NCBI RefSeq assembly: GCF_901875305.1
Contig: NZ_CABFLY010000001.1
Location: 434,001 to 498,000, forward strand
DNA length: 64,000 nucleotides
Direction: 5' to 3'
From: Rothia mucilaginosa
GTDB taxonomy: Bacteria > Actinomycetota > Actinomycetes > Actinomycetales > Micrococcaceae
Under the pieces are notes generated by a model. It saw nothing but the letters and a program-made list of their open reading frames with translations, was not told the origin of the DNA and searched no databases. Below, one piece after another: positions 8,570-20,038 of this stretch. Position numbers and translations under genes: made by a program. The first letter of the stretch is position 1. Each line of letters opens with the position of its first letter.

Positions 8570-9718
8570 CTAACGTAGCGCTCGCGCACGGGACTGGGCA
8601 GCAACATCCAGCGCCACCTCACGCAGAGAGCTGGTTCTCTCAAAGACCGCACGCTGACGATCCGCGCCCGTACCCTCGGCGAGGATGCGGCGCACCTGCG
8701 CCAGCTCCACCTCGCAGTCAAGGTCGCGGGCCACCGGCTCTAGCTCGGGTAGCAGCAGCTCGAAGTCCTCACGCAGGGTGCGCTGTACCGGCTCGTTAGA
8801 GACCACGATTTTGGCCTCCAGGCCGTAGCGAGCCACGCGCCACTTATTCTCCTGCGCGTGCCAGGGGGCCAGCACCTCGGGCTTGTTGCCAGCCTCGATG
8901 CGGCGGGAGAAGTACTCCACCAGACACTGGGTGAAGGCCACGATTGCGGCAATATCCGGTAGCGAGGCCATACCGTCGCAGTAGCGCATCTCGACTGTGC
9001 CGTAGCGCGGAACCGGGCGTACATCCCAGCGGTCCTCGCTCGGGTCGTTAATAACGTCGGTCGCCACGAGCGAGTTCAGGTATTCGCAGTACTGCTCCCA
9101 AGTGTCGAAGTGGAAGGGTAAGCCGTTGGTCGGCAGCTGCTGGTAGAGCTGGGTGCGGTGCGAGGCGTACCCGGTGTCGATGCTCTCCCAGTACGGGGAG
9201 GAGCAGGAGAGCGCCAGCAGGTGCGGCCCGTAGTTCGTGAGCGCGTCAATAAGCGGTAGGACCTTGTCGCGAGAATCCACGCCGACGTGCACGTGTACAC
9301 CGAAAATGACCATGTGGCGGCCCCAATATTGGGCGCGCTCCACGACGCGCCGATAGCGTTCTTTGGCCACGACGGGCTGTTCGGCCCAGCGGGAGAACGG
9401 GTGGGTACCGGCCGGGTAGAACTCGATGCCCAGCCCATCGGTAATCTCGCGAATGGTGTCGGTCAGCTCCTGCAACTGGCGGCAGGCCTGCGCCACGGTC
9501 GTGCAGATGCCGGTGATGACCTCGATGGTATTCTCCAGGAATTCCCCGGTCACGTGCGCCCGGTCGGAGGCAGGCTCCAGCAGCTCGGGGCGGCGCTCGC
9601 GCAGGATGCCGAGCACCTCTGCGGCGCGCTGGGTCAGTTCGCCGCTTTCACGGTCGATGAGTGCAATCTCCCATTCCACGCCGAGGGTGGACTGAGGGGA
9701 GGAAGCAAAGTCGATCAT
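8570..9718 (-). CDS. YbdK-like carboxylate-amine ligase (glutamate-cysteine ligase family 2)
   Basis: An ATP-grasp-like glutamate-cysteine ligase 2 family member of 382 residues. Diagnostic segments are STLGVEWEIALID at the N-terminus, GEFLENTIEVITGIC, YWGRHMVIFGVHVHVGVD and LSCSSPYWESIDTGYASHR. E. coli YbdK has weak glutamate-cysteine ligase activity. In an organism that uses mycothiol the physiological substrate is unknown, so I give no stricter name. The frame continues upstream to 9841, but the ATG at 9718 has AGGAAAGG in front of it and starts just before the conserved core. A good promoter lies about 125 bases upstream. Confidence 0.88.
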   Translation of the reverse strand: MIDFASSPQSTLGVEWEIALIDRESGELTQRAAEVLGILRERRPELLEPASDRAHVTGEFLENTIEVITGICTTVAQACRQLQELTDTIREITDGLGIEFYPAGTHPFSRWAEQPVVAKERYRRVVERAQYWGRHMVIFGVHVHVGVDSRDKVLPLIDALTNYGPHLLALSCSSPYWESIDTGYASHRTQLYQQLPTNGLPFHFDTWEQYCEYLNSLVATDVINDPSEDRWDVRPVPRYGTVEMRYCDGMASLPDIAAIVAFTQCLVEYFSRRIEAGNKPEVLAPWHAQENKWRVARYGLEAKIVVSNEPVQRTLREDFELLLPELEPVARDLDCEVELAQVRRILAEGTGADRQRAVFERTSSLREVALDVAAQSRARALR

Positions 9719-9843
9719 AGGACCTTTCCTGCGTTTGGAATTAGAGTCGTGCAAATGCCGACTGCGGAAGCGATATCGGTGAGCTCTGCCCGGCCGGTGA
9801 GGTCCGGCTTGGCGGGGGCGGGGAGCGCCGTTGTCGGGCACCC

Positions 9844-9872
9844 TATCTAGTGTACGGTCTGACGGTGCTCAA
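9844..9872 (-). promoter_or_regulatory. Predicted sigma-A-type promoter of the carboxylate-amine ligase gene
   Basis: On the minus strand TTGAGC (9872-9867) and TAGATA (9849-9844) are separated by exactly 17 bases. The implied leader is roughly 120 bases long. Just upstream, GAATCGTCAC occurs twice in tandem (9900-9920), which could be a regulator site or chance. Confidence 0.5.
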
Positions 9873-10000
9873 CGCCCTGTCGAGTGCAGAATCCGAACGG
9901 GAATCGTCACGAATCGTCACGAAGTGTAACCCTCGCCGCCCGGAGGCTGGGAGACTCGAGGGCTGGGATCACGGGGCCGGGTGCCCAAGGCCGGGTGAGG

Positions 10001-11509
10001 CTAGAGGGGTTGCACGTGCCAGCCAACGCGGCGGGAGTCCCTGCCTGAACCGATGCGCGTGAAGACCAGCGTTGCCGGGTGGTATGAGGACTCCTGTGCA
10101 CCAGTAGAAGAATTAGCGTTCTTTTTCTGTTTCTTCTTGGAGGGCTTAGAACCCGCCGAACCCAGCAGGTGCGCACGCATCTGCTCGGGAACAATATCCA
10201 CGCCACGCTTCTTAATCGTCAGCGCGGTAAAACCCTGTTCGCGTACCCAACGCTTCAGCTGCTTCTCCTGCAGGGGAATCTCCTCCAGCACCTCGTAGCA
10301 GGCGACTAGCGGATGATCCACCGGCTCGGCGGAACGCAGGTACGCCAGGTGCTCATCCAGCAGCTGTGCGCCGATGCTCTGCGCAAACTCCGCCACCAGG
10401 TGCGAGCGCACGATCGCGGGGGCGGGTTCCAGCAGGTACTCGCCCGGCTGCGGCAGGGACACGGGAACCTCCACGCTCTGCGCGGCCTCGGCAGCTGTGA
10501 GGGCGCTGCGGAAGCTCACCGCCTCGTAGGACGGTAGCAGGTCGGCAACCTCGTCGGTTGCCTCGGCTGCGGACGATACCTTGTCAGCGGGGTCAGCGGG
10601 CAGTTCGTGCACCGAGGTCGCGGTGCGGGCCACGCCCTCCTGCGCCAGCGCATTAAACCAGAGGACGAGCTCGGCGAGGGAACTCTCCGACTGAATCCAT
10701 TCCGCCTCAACGCGCGGGGTGGGGTTCGCCTCCGAGGCAATGTCCTCGGGGGAGGGGATGCCCTCGTGCGGAAAACCCGGCCCCAGCTTCACGCCCATCG
10801 GCACGCCGGTGCGCGCCAGGCCCAGCACGAACGAAAACGGTGGCGAGAACGCCTCCGGGTCAAACAGTCGCTCCGTCTGCGCCTTCTTCGCGCCGCGCAG
10901 CTCGCGGCGGGCCGGGTCCAGCCACAGGATGGCGGGGGAGGCGCCCGCACCATCGGTGAGGAGGGCCTCCGCACCCGTACCGCTGGCGGGGGCATAGGCG
11001 GTAATATCGCCCGAGTACACGCGTGCCCGCGGGCAGAACGCCAGGTTTGCCGCGGCGAACGAGGCGGTCAGCGGATCGAGCTCCACCGCCACGGCGGAAC
11101 CGCGGGCCGCGGCGTAGACGGCGGTATCAGAGCCGATGCCGCACCCCAGATCGGCCACGAGGCCCGGAACCCGCGCGAGGCGGTCGGCGCGGTAATGCGC
11201 AATCACCGGGCGGGTGGCTTGCTCGGAGGCCTCCTGTGTGAGCATGAGCGTGCGGGCGCGCTCGCCGAACTTGGCGCGTGCACGGGCGCGAGCCTGCGCG
11301 AGGGAGATGATGGCGGAGGACTCCTCGGGGCTAAATCCGTGCGAACGCAGGGAGGTGACGGCCCCGAGGGTATCGGAACCCAACGGATAGAGTTCGTCGG
11401 CCGCCGCGAGCGCACGATCGTTGAGGGGTAGCGGAGGGGCGGGAGAAAAACCGAGCGGGGATTCTCCTGTCGGAAGAGCTTCGGGGGATGCGTTAGGGGT
11501 GTGGGGCAT
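10001..11509 (-). CDS. Class I SAM-dependent methyltransferase with C-terminal THUMP-like domain
   Basis: A protein of 502 residues. The central Rossmann methyltransferase domain shows motif I VADLGCGIGSDT, the acidic motif II VAVELDPL and a motif IV-like LWLDPARRE. The C-terminal part (VDHPLVACYEVLEEIP to the ALTIKKRGVDIVPEQMR block) resembles the THUMP-like domain found in a conserved actinobacterial family of predicted RNA methyltransferases. The far C-terminus carries a Lys-rich patch (KPSKKKQKKN) that may bind RNA. The target is unknown. It is divergent from groS. Confidence 0.82.
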   Translation of the reverse strand: MPHTPNASPEALPTGESPLGFSPAPPLPLNDRALAAADELYPLGSDTLGAVTSLRSHGFSPEESSAIISLAQARARARAKFGERARTLMLTQEASEQATRPVIAHYRADRLARVPGLVADLGCGIGSDTAVYAAARGSAVAVELDPLTASFAAANLAFCPRARVYSGDITAYAPASGTGAEALLTDGAGASPAILWLDPARRELRGAKKAQTERLFDPEAFSPPFSFVLGLARTGVPMGVKLGPGFPHEGIPSPEDIASEANPTPRVEAEWIQSESSLAELVLWFNALAQEGVARTATSVHELPADPADKVSSAAEATDEVADLLPSYEAVSFRSALTAAEAAQSVEVPVSLPQPGEYLLEPAPAIVRSHLVAEFAQSIGAQLLDEHLAYLRSAEPVDHPLVACYEVLEEIPLQEKQLKRWVREQGFTALTIKKRGVDIVPEQMRAHLLGSAGSKPSKKKQKKNANSSTGAQESSYHPATLVFTRIGSGRDSRRVGWHVQPL

Positions 11510-11638
11510 GTCCCCATTTTACGGGCCTTTGTCCGGGGAATTATGCCCCCTGCAGGAGCCCGCACGCCGGGCCGTTCAAACCCGGTGCCGGCCCCTGTTC
11601 GCCTTGCGGTGAAACGCTCCGGAGGAGGGCGGGTTTTC

Positions 11639-11667
11639 TTGACCGAAAGCACCGGTGAAACTAGAGT
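11639..11667 (+). promoter_or_regulatory. Predicted promoter of groS
   Basis: TTGACC at 11639-11644 and TAGAGT at 11662-11667 are 17 bases apart, a near-ideal housekeeping promoter. The sequence TAGCACTC just downstream (11673-11680), around the predicted start of transcription, equals one arm of the CIRCE operator bound by HrcA, but the second arm is absent, so heat-shock control through CIRCE is only a possibility. Confidence 0.6.
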
Positions 11668-11754
11668 TGAGGTAGCACTCGAGACGGCCTTCGGGCGCAT
11701 CACCGCGCCGCCGTCTCGCATCAAACGTTAATCCACAATCCGGAGGAACCGATT

Positions 11755-12042
11755 ATGGCCATCAAGCCGCTGGAAGACCGCGTCGTTATCAAGATCGAAC
11801 AGGCTGAGCAGACCACCGCATCCGGTCTGGTCATCCCCGAGACTGCGAAGGAAAAGCCGCAGGAAGCACGCGTTGTCGCCGTTGGTCCGGGCCGCGTGGA
11901 TGAGAAGGGCAACCGCATTCCCGTAGACATCAAGGAAGGCGACGTTGTCGTGTTCTCCCGCTACGGTGGCACCGAGGTCAAGTACCAGGGCGAAGAGTAC
12001 CTGATTCTCTCCGCACGCGACGTCCTGGCAATCGTCGACTAA
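11755..12042 (+). CDS. groS: Co-chaperonin GroES
   Basis: A 95-residue protein with the canonical GroES start [14 protein letters not shown], the mobile loop with [15 protein letters not shown], and the C-terminal [15 protein letters not shown]. GroES caps the GroEL ring during ATP-driven protein folding. GGAGGAACC lies before the ATG. It is followed by a strong 16-bp hairpin before groL, so groS and groL may not be transcribed in equal amounts. Confidence 0.97.
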   Translation: MAIKPLEDRVVIKIEQAEQTTASGLVIPETAKEKPQEARVVAVGPGRVDEKGNRIPVDIKEGDVVVFSRYGGTEVKYQGEEYLILSARDVLAIVD

Positions 12043-12053
12043 TACTTTCAGAT

Positions 12054-12093
12054 GCTCATGCGCCGTACCGCTCATCCGGTACGGCGCATGAGC
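12054..12093 (+). terminator. Hairpin between groS and groL (terminator or attenuator)
   Basis: GCTCATGCGCCGTACC at 12054-12069 and its exact complement at 12078-12093 enclose an 8-base loop. The following bases are pyrimidine-rich (ATCTGCCCCTCATTTCC) but lack a solid T-run. It lies inside what is normally a bicistronic operon. Confidence 0.6.
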
Positions 12094-12123
12094 TATCATC
12101 TGCCCCTCATTTCCTTTCTGTGA

Positions 12124-15605
<3,482 letters not shown>

Positions 15606-15629
15606 GACGCATCACCAACGATGATTCGC

Positions 15630-15649
15630 CGCACGGCGTACACCGTGCG
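15630..15649 (+). terminator. Hairpin between guaB and guaB3
   Basis: CGCACGG and CCGTGCG flank a 6-base loop just after the guaB stop. There is no T-run, so it may only stabilise or attenuate the message. Confidence 0.3.
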
Positions 15650-15748
15650 CCGTTGAGCCCGTCCCGTGCCCTCCCGGGTGCAGGGCGGGCATCGGTGCGA
15701 ATGACGCCCGGCGGCACCCCTCAAACCGAATTCGAAAGGATTCACCCC

Positions 15749-16879
15749 ATGTCTGAAATTCAGATTGGCCTCTCCAAGAGCGCCCGACCCACCTACTCCC
15801 TGGACGATGTGGCGCTGGTACCCACCCGCCGTACCCGTGACCGCCGCGACGTCGATACCTCCTGGCAGATTGACGCCTTCAAGTTCGACACCCCGATTAT
15901 TGGTGCGCCCATGGACTCGGTCATGTCCCCGGCGACCGCCATTGCACTGGGTAAGCTGGGTGGCCTGGGCGTGCTGAACCTCGAGGGCCTGTGGACCCGC
16001 TACGAGGACCCGCAGCCGCTACTCGACGAGATTGTTGAGCTGCCCGAGGCGGACCCCGCCTCCGCAACCACCCGCATGCAGCAGATCTACTCCGAGCCGA
16101 TTAAGCCGGAACTGATCACTGCACGCCTGGAAGAGATTCGTGACTCCGGCGTGGTTGTTGCTGGTTCCCTGAGCCCGCAGAACACCCAGGAGCACTACGA
16201 GACTGTGGTGAAGGCGGGTGTTGAGCTGTTCGTCATCCGTGGTGCCTCCGTCTCTGCTGAGCACATTTCGACCTCGCATGAGCCGCTGAACCTGAAGAAG
16301 TTCATCTACGAGCTCGACGTTCCGGTCATCGTTGGTGGTGTGGCCGGCTACTCGCAGGCTAAGCACCTGATGCGTACCGGTGCGGCTGGCGTGCTTGTGG
16401 GCTTCGGCGGCGGTTCTGCACAGACTACCCGCCAGGGTCTGGGCATCTCCGCACCGATGGCAACCGCTATCGCCGACGTGGCAGCGGCACGTTCGGACTA
16501 CCTGGATGAGTCTGGCGGCCGTTACGTACACGTGATCGCTGACGGTTCCCTGGGCCGCTCCGGCGACATGGTGAAGGCTCTCGCACTGGGCGCTGACGCT
16601 GTCATGCTGGGCGCTCCGCTGGCTCGCGCATCTGAGGCTCCCGGCCAGGGCTGGTACTGGGGTAACGAGGCGCACTCGCTGGACTTCCCGCGCGGCGTGC
16701 GCACCCCGCTGGGTGTTGTCGGCTCCCTGGAGGAGGTCCTGTACGGTCCTTCGCACCACGTGAACGGCACCAGCAACATTGTCGGTGCGCTCAAGCGCGC
16801 AATGGCTAACTGCGGTTACCTGGACCTGAAGAAGTTCCAGAAGGCAGAACTGACAGTGGTTCCCTCGTACCGCGGCTAA
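15749..16879 (+). CDS. guaB3: GuaB3 family IMP dehydrogenase-related protein
   Basis: A 377-residue TIM-barrel protein related to IMPDH/GMP reductase but without CBS domains. Matching segments are YSLDDVALVPTRRTRD, FDTPIIGAPMDSVMSP, HVIADGSLGRSGDMVKAL and GADAVMLGAPLA. At the place of the IMPDH catalytic cysteine loop the sequence is GFGGGSAQTTRQ, so Gln225 replaces Cys; this enzyme cannot use the standard covalent IMPDH chemistry. The start is the ATG at 15749 with GAAAGGA upstream; the frame extends 96 bases further but lacks a binding site there. It is a regular companion of guaB in actinobacteria, with uncertain activity. Confidence 0.9.
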   Translation: MSEIQIGLSKSARPTYSLDDVALVPTRRTRDRRDVDTSWQIDAFKFDTPIIGAPMDSVMSPATAIALGKLGGLGVLNLEGLWTRYEDPQPLLDEIVELPEADPASATTRMQQIYSEPIKPELITARLEEIRDSGVVVAGSLSPQNTQEHYETVVKAGVELFVIRGASVSAEHISTSHEPLNLKKFIYELDVPVIVGGVAGYSQAKHLMRTGAAGVLVGFGGGSAQTTRQGLGISAPMATAIADVAAARSDYLDESGGRYVHVIADGSLGRSGDMVKALALGADAVMLGAPLARASEAPGQGWYWGNEAHSLDFPRGVRTPLGVVGSLEEVLYGPSHHVNGTSNIVGALKRAMANCGYLDLKKFQKAELTVVPSYRG

Positions 16880-16894
16880 TGTAGCTTCATGAAT

Positions 16895-16948
16895 CACCGC
16901 CCGGTGGTTGGCAGGTTTTGGTCTGCCGGTCGCCGGGCGGTGCTTTCT
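16895..16948 (+). terminator. guaB3 terminator
   Basis: CACCGCCCGG at 16895-16904 is complementary to CCGGGCGGTG at 16933-16942, with an inner stem GGCAG/CTGCC, followed by CTTTCTT. Confidence 0.75.
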
Positions 16949-17014
16949 TATACTGGCTGTCTTTATGAGGTGGAATGACCGGCGAAGCGAGGAATAGTTC
17001 CCGCGCCACGGGCG

Positions 17015-17043
17015 TTCAAGCTCACACCGCGATAGCGTAAAAT
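17015..17043 (+). promoter_or_regulatory. Predicted guaA promoter
   Basis: TTCAAG at 17015-17020 and TAAAAT at 17038-17043 are separated by 17 bases, giving a leader of about 50 bases before the GTG start of guaA. Confidence 0.5.
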
Positions 17044-17098
17044 AGATATAACCCCGCGCAAGTGCGCGGATTAGCACCAACACGTTGAGGTAATTTTC

Positions 17099-18691
17099 GT
17101 GACCAATTCTGTGAACCTGGACCAGCTCGAAGAGCGTCCCGTCCTGGTGGTAGATTACGGTGCACAGTACGCGCAGCTCATCGCTCGTCGCGTGCGTGAA
17201 GCCGGCATCTACTCCGAAATCGTCCCCCACTCCATGAGCACCGAGAAGATACTCGCCAAGAACCCGGCAGCCATTGTGCTCTCCGGTGGCCCCTCCTCGG
17301 TCTACGCCGATGGCGCACCCAAGGGCGACAAGGCCCTTTTCGAAGCTGGCGTGCCGATCTTCGGTATCTGCTACGGCTTCCAGGTCATGGCCCAGACCCT
17401 CGGCGGCACCGTCGCCCAGACCGGTCTGCGCGAATACGGCGCAACCGACGCTGTGGTCTGCGCTGAGAACTCTTCCTTCCTCACCGGCACCCCCACTACC
17501 CAGAACGTGTGGATGTCTCACGGTGACTCCGTGACCGAAGCCCCCGAAGGCTTCGAGGTACTGGCAAAGACCCCCGGCGCATCCGTGGCAGCATTCGTGG
17601 ACGAGTCCCGCAAGCTCGGCGGCGTGCAGTGGCACCCCGAGGTGAAGCACTCCGACTACGGCCAGGCCGCTCTGGAGAACTTCCTCTACAATGTGGCAGG
17701 CCTGAAGCCCACCTGGTCCACCAACAACATTATCGAAGAGCAGGTCGCAAAGATTCGCGAGCAGGTCGGTAGCGACCGCGTCATCTGCGCACTCTCCGGC
17801 GGTGTTGACTCCTCCGTGGCAGCAGCACTGGTGCACAAGGCTGTGGGCGACCAGCTCACCTGCTTCTTCATCGACCACGGTCTGCTCCGTGAAGGCGAGC
17901 GTGAACAGGTCGAGCAGGACTACGCAGCCTCCATGGGTATCAAGGTCATCACCATCGACGAGTCGGAGCGTTTCCTCTCCGCGCTCGAGGGTGTCACCGA
18001 GCCCGAGGCGAAGCGTAAGGCTATCGGCCGCGAGTTCATCCGCTCCTTCGAAGAGGCACAGCGCAAGCTGATTGCTGAAGCGGGCGAAGAGGGTGCAGAC
18101 ATCAAGTTCCTGGTCCAGGGCACCCTGTACCCGGACGTTGTCGAGTCCGGCGGCGGCGACGGTACCGCAAACATTAAGAGCCACCACAACGTAGGCGGCC
18201 TCCCCGACGACCTGACCTTCGAACTGGTTGAGCCGCTGCGCACCCTGTTCAAGGACGAGGTCCGCGCTATCGGTCGTGAGCTCGGCGTTCCCGAGAAGAT
18301 TGTGGCACGTCAGCCGTTCCCCGGCCCCGGCCTGGGCATCCGCATTGTCGGCGAGGTTAACCGCGAAAACCTGGAGACTCTGCGTGCCGCTGACGCTATC
18401 GTGCGTGAAGAGCTGACCGCAGCAGGTCAGGACGAGCACATCTGGCAGTGCCCCGTGGTTCTGCTGGCTGGCGTTCGCTCCGTGGGCGTTCAGGGTGACG
18501 GCCGTACTTACGGCCACCCGATTGTTCTGCGCCCGGTCTCTTCGGAAGACGCAATGACCGCTGGCTGGTCGCGCCTGCCGTACGACCTGCTGGCTAAGAT
18601 CTCGAACCGTATTACCAACGAGGTCAAGGACATTAACCGAGTGGTGCTGGACGTTACCTCCAAGCCCCCGGGAACCATTGAGTGGGAGTAA
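17099..18691 (+). CDS. guaA: GMP synthase (glutamine-hydrolysing)
   Basis: Converts XMP to GMP using glutamine and ATP. The N-terminal class I amidotransferase domain has the nucleophile Cys91 in GICYGFQ and its His-Glu pair in [11 protein letters not shown]. The synthetase domain has the PP-loop [13 protein letters not shown], and the C-terminal dimerisation domain contains [13 protein letters not shown] and ends in the typical KPPGTIEWE. The start is the GTG at 17099, preceded by TTGAGGT. Length (530) is normal. It ends before the first of two identical terminators. Confidence 0.97.
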   Translation: MTNSVNLDQLEERPVLVVDYGAQYAQLIARRVREAGIYSEIVPHSMSTEKILAKNPAAIVLSGGPSSVYADGAPKGDKALFEAGVPIFGICYGFQVMAQTLGGTVAQTGLREYGATDAVVCAENSSFLTGTPTTQNVWMSHGDSVTEAPEGFEVLAKTPGASVAAFVDESRKLGGVQWHPEVKHSDYGQAALENFLYNVAGLKPTWSTNNIIEEQVAKIREQVGSDRVICALSGGVDSSVAAALVHKAVGDQLTCFFIDHGLLREGEREQVEQDYAASMGIKVITIDESERFLSALEGVTEPEAKRKAIGREFIRSFEEAQRKLIAEAGEEGADIKFLVQGTLYPDVVESGGGDGTANIKSHHNVGGLPDDLTFELVEPLRTLFKDEVRAIGRELGVPEKIVARQPFPGPGLGIRIVGEVNRENLETLRAADAIVREELTAAGQDEHIWQCPVVLLAGVRSVGVQGDGRTYGHPIVLRPVSSEDAMTAGWSRLPYDLLAKISNRITNEVKDINRVVLDVTSKPPGTIEWE

Positions 18692-18736
18692 TCCCGCTTT
18701 GGGCTACCTAGCTTTGTAGCGGGGAGCCCATAAAGA

Positions 18737-18783
18737 AAGCCGCCCGGTGCATCCGAACGTGGATGCGCCGGGCGGCTTCTTTG
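18737..18783 (+). terminator. guaA terminator, copy 1 of a 41-bp direct repeat
   Basis: AAGCCGCCCGGTGCATCC pairs perfectly with GGATGCGCCGGGCGGCTT except for one opposed base pair, with loop GAACGT, followed by CTTTG. The 41 bases at 18737-18777 are repeated exactly at 19063-19103. Confidence 0.85.
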
Positions 18784-18795
18784 TGAGTATGTACG

Positions 18796-18826
18796 TTGCA
18801 GATGCCAGGGATGAACGAAATATAAT
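18796..18826 (+). promoter_or_regulatory. Predicted promoter of the small-ORF cassette
   Basis: A consensus TATAAT lies at 18821-18826, with TTGCAG at 18796-18801 (19-base spacer). The predicted transcript would begin at or next to the ATG at 18833. Confidence 0.5.
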
Positions 18827-18832
18827 GTGCTT

Positions 18833-18871
18833 ATGCATGCTTCGTCTGACATGCGCAGAGCACTAACCTAA
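18833..18871 (+). CDS. Possible leaderless 12-codon leader peptide
   Basis: Six bases after the TATAAT box an ATG opens the frame MHASSDMRRALT, ending in TAA 20 bases before the next ATG. Actinobacteria commonly translate leaderless messages, so a start codon at the predicted transcript 5' end is meaningful, but an ORF this short can occur by chance. If real it could couple ribosome movement to the downstream 53-codon ORF. Confidence 0.25.
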   Translation: MHASSDMRRALT

Positions 18872-18891
18872 TGTCATAAGGAGGGCTAAAG

Positions 18892-19053
18892 ATGTTAAAA
18901 GCTGATAACGAGCACATTCAAAAGCAAGAGCATGAATCCTCCATCTATGAGTTTTTCGTCAGTTTTCCTGCCCTTGCAGATGACGCAAACTGTTCTGAAG
19001 AAATCCCCGTGGCGGAACGTTCTGCCTCGCAGCGCTCTGTCCCGGACTTTTAG
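18892..19053 (+). CDS. Unknown 53-residue protein in a terminator-flanked cassette
   Basis: The ORF begins with MLKADNEHIQKQEHE and ends with SQRSVPDF; it has a single Cys (in DDANCSEE) and an acidic, hydrophilic composition around the hydrophobic patch YEFFVSFPALA. AAGGAGG sits seven bases before the ATG, one of the best ribosome binding sites in the window, and a TATAAT promoter lies upstream. I recognise no family. It lies between two identical copies of the guaA terminator and has visibly lower GC than guaA. It could be a small regulator, a peptide precursor or a toxin-type peptide; nothing in the sequence decides this. Confidence 0.5.
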   Translation: MLKADNEHIQKQEHESSIYEFFVSFPALADDANCSEEIPVAERSASQRSVPDF

Positions 19054-19062
19054 CTTATAAGT

Positions 19063-19110
19063 AAGCCGCCCGGTGCATCCGAACGTGGATGCGCCGGGCG
19101 GCTCCTTATA
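19063..19110 (+). terminator. Terminator, copy 2 of the 41-bp direct repeat
   Basis: Bases 19063-19103 are identical to 18737-18777, including the whole stem and loop. The copy ends the small-ORF transcript and is followed by CCTTATAT. Confidence 0.8.
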
Positions 19111-19245
19111 TACAAGCGTCATAGAGGCAAACAGGGCAGATATTTTTGTGTCGATATAACGAAAATCGACTACCCACATAAGTTGAGAATCTCAAGAAAA
19201 CATATTCCAAAACGCCCTAAACACTATACGAAGAAATACAACACG

Positions 19246-19731
19246 TTAGTGCGGATGATTCGGGTGACGAATCGAATCACGCCAATGAGCGTTCGACCCC
19301 AACCCAAAGTGCAATGCGAAGAACGTGCCAAAGCAACAGAAACCAAAAGCGCACGCCATGTACACGCCATAGGTCAGCATCATGAGCTCAGAATCATGGC
19401 TCACGCCAGAAGCAACATTCAACGCCAACGAGACACCCAGAATCACCAGCCATGCAGCGCTCGCAGCCGCAATCACCCACGAGATAACACTGAGCACCGG
19501 GTGAGGAACCATAAACGTCCGCTTAGGGCCACTCACCGGCGTTACAAGTGCAGTAGAAGCTGTGGCAGGCTCAGCAACCATAGGTGAAGAACTTGCCACC
19601 GAAGATTCCAATGAAGAACGCCACGGAACATGCACACCAGCGTGCTGACCGTGAGCCTTCACAGAAGACTTAGCAGAGCGGTGGGGAGACCCACCAGACT
19701 CAGACAAAGAGGAACGATGCGGCTGCTGCAT
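19246..19731 (-). CDS. Hypothetical two-helix membrane protein
   Basis: A 161-residue protein of no recognised family. Residues 1-75 are polar and Ser/His-rich, then two strongly hydrophobic segments follow (about 78-106, VLSVISWVIAAASAAWLVIL; and 117-143, with CAFGFCCFG), then a short His-rich tail. AGGAG lies seven bases before the ATG at 19731, which supports it as a real gene. It is monocistronic between the small-ORF cassette and the divergent AEC permease gene. Confidence 0.65.
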   Translation of the reverse strand: MQQPHRSSLSESGGSPHRSAKSSVKAHGQHAGVHVPWRSSLESSVASSSPMVAEPATASTALVTPVSGPKRTFMVPHPVLSVISWVIAAASAAWLVILGVSLALNVASGVSHDSELMMLTYGVYMACAFGFCCFGTFFALHFGLGSNAHWRDSIRHPNHPH

Positions 19732-20038
19732 TGTGGGCTCCTGGATGTACGACCTCGCGAAAAGAAGAAACAGCAGAGTATCTTATGACGCGAAAAAATG
19801 AGTATCAGCGATAGATCGAAAGAGCATGAGGGAACATATTCTTCCTACACTCAAGATTAGGGGCGAATCGTATAAAAAACGAAGCCACAAGAGAATATGA
19901 TGCAATATGACACAAAAACCAGGAATCCATAGAGCAGAAATCATAGATTCTACCCTAAAAGTTCGAGGTAGGGTTATTACATAACACCCGGTCGCGAAAT
20001 GGGCGGCAGAACTTCTAGCAATAGCGAAAGGAACGAGC
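19732..20038. other. Divergent promoter region
   Basis: About 300 AT-richer bases separate the membrane protein gene (minus) from the permease gene (plus). A minus-strand frame covering 19783-20040 has no ribosome binding site and no protein-like composition, so I treat the stretch as regulatory. I could not define a clear operator. Confidence 0.45.

Noticed and set aside
11673..11680. CIRCE operator before groS
   Set aside because: Only one arm (TAGCACTC) is present; the second arm GAGTGCTA is absent at the required distance, so I do not call the element.
16019..18517. Very long minus-strand open frame (over 800 codons) opposite guaB3 and guaA
   Set aside because: It is antisense to two clearly recognised enzymes; codon bias of high-GC genes commonly creates such frames, and the translation has no recognisable domain.
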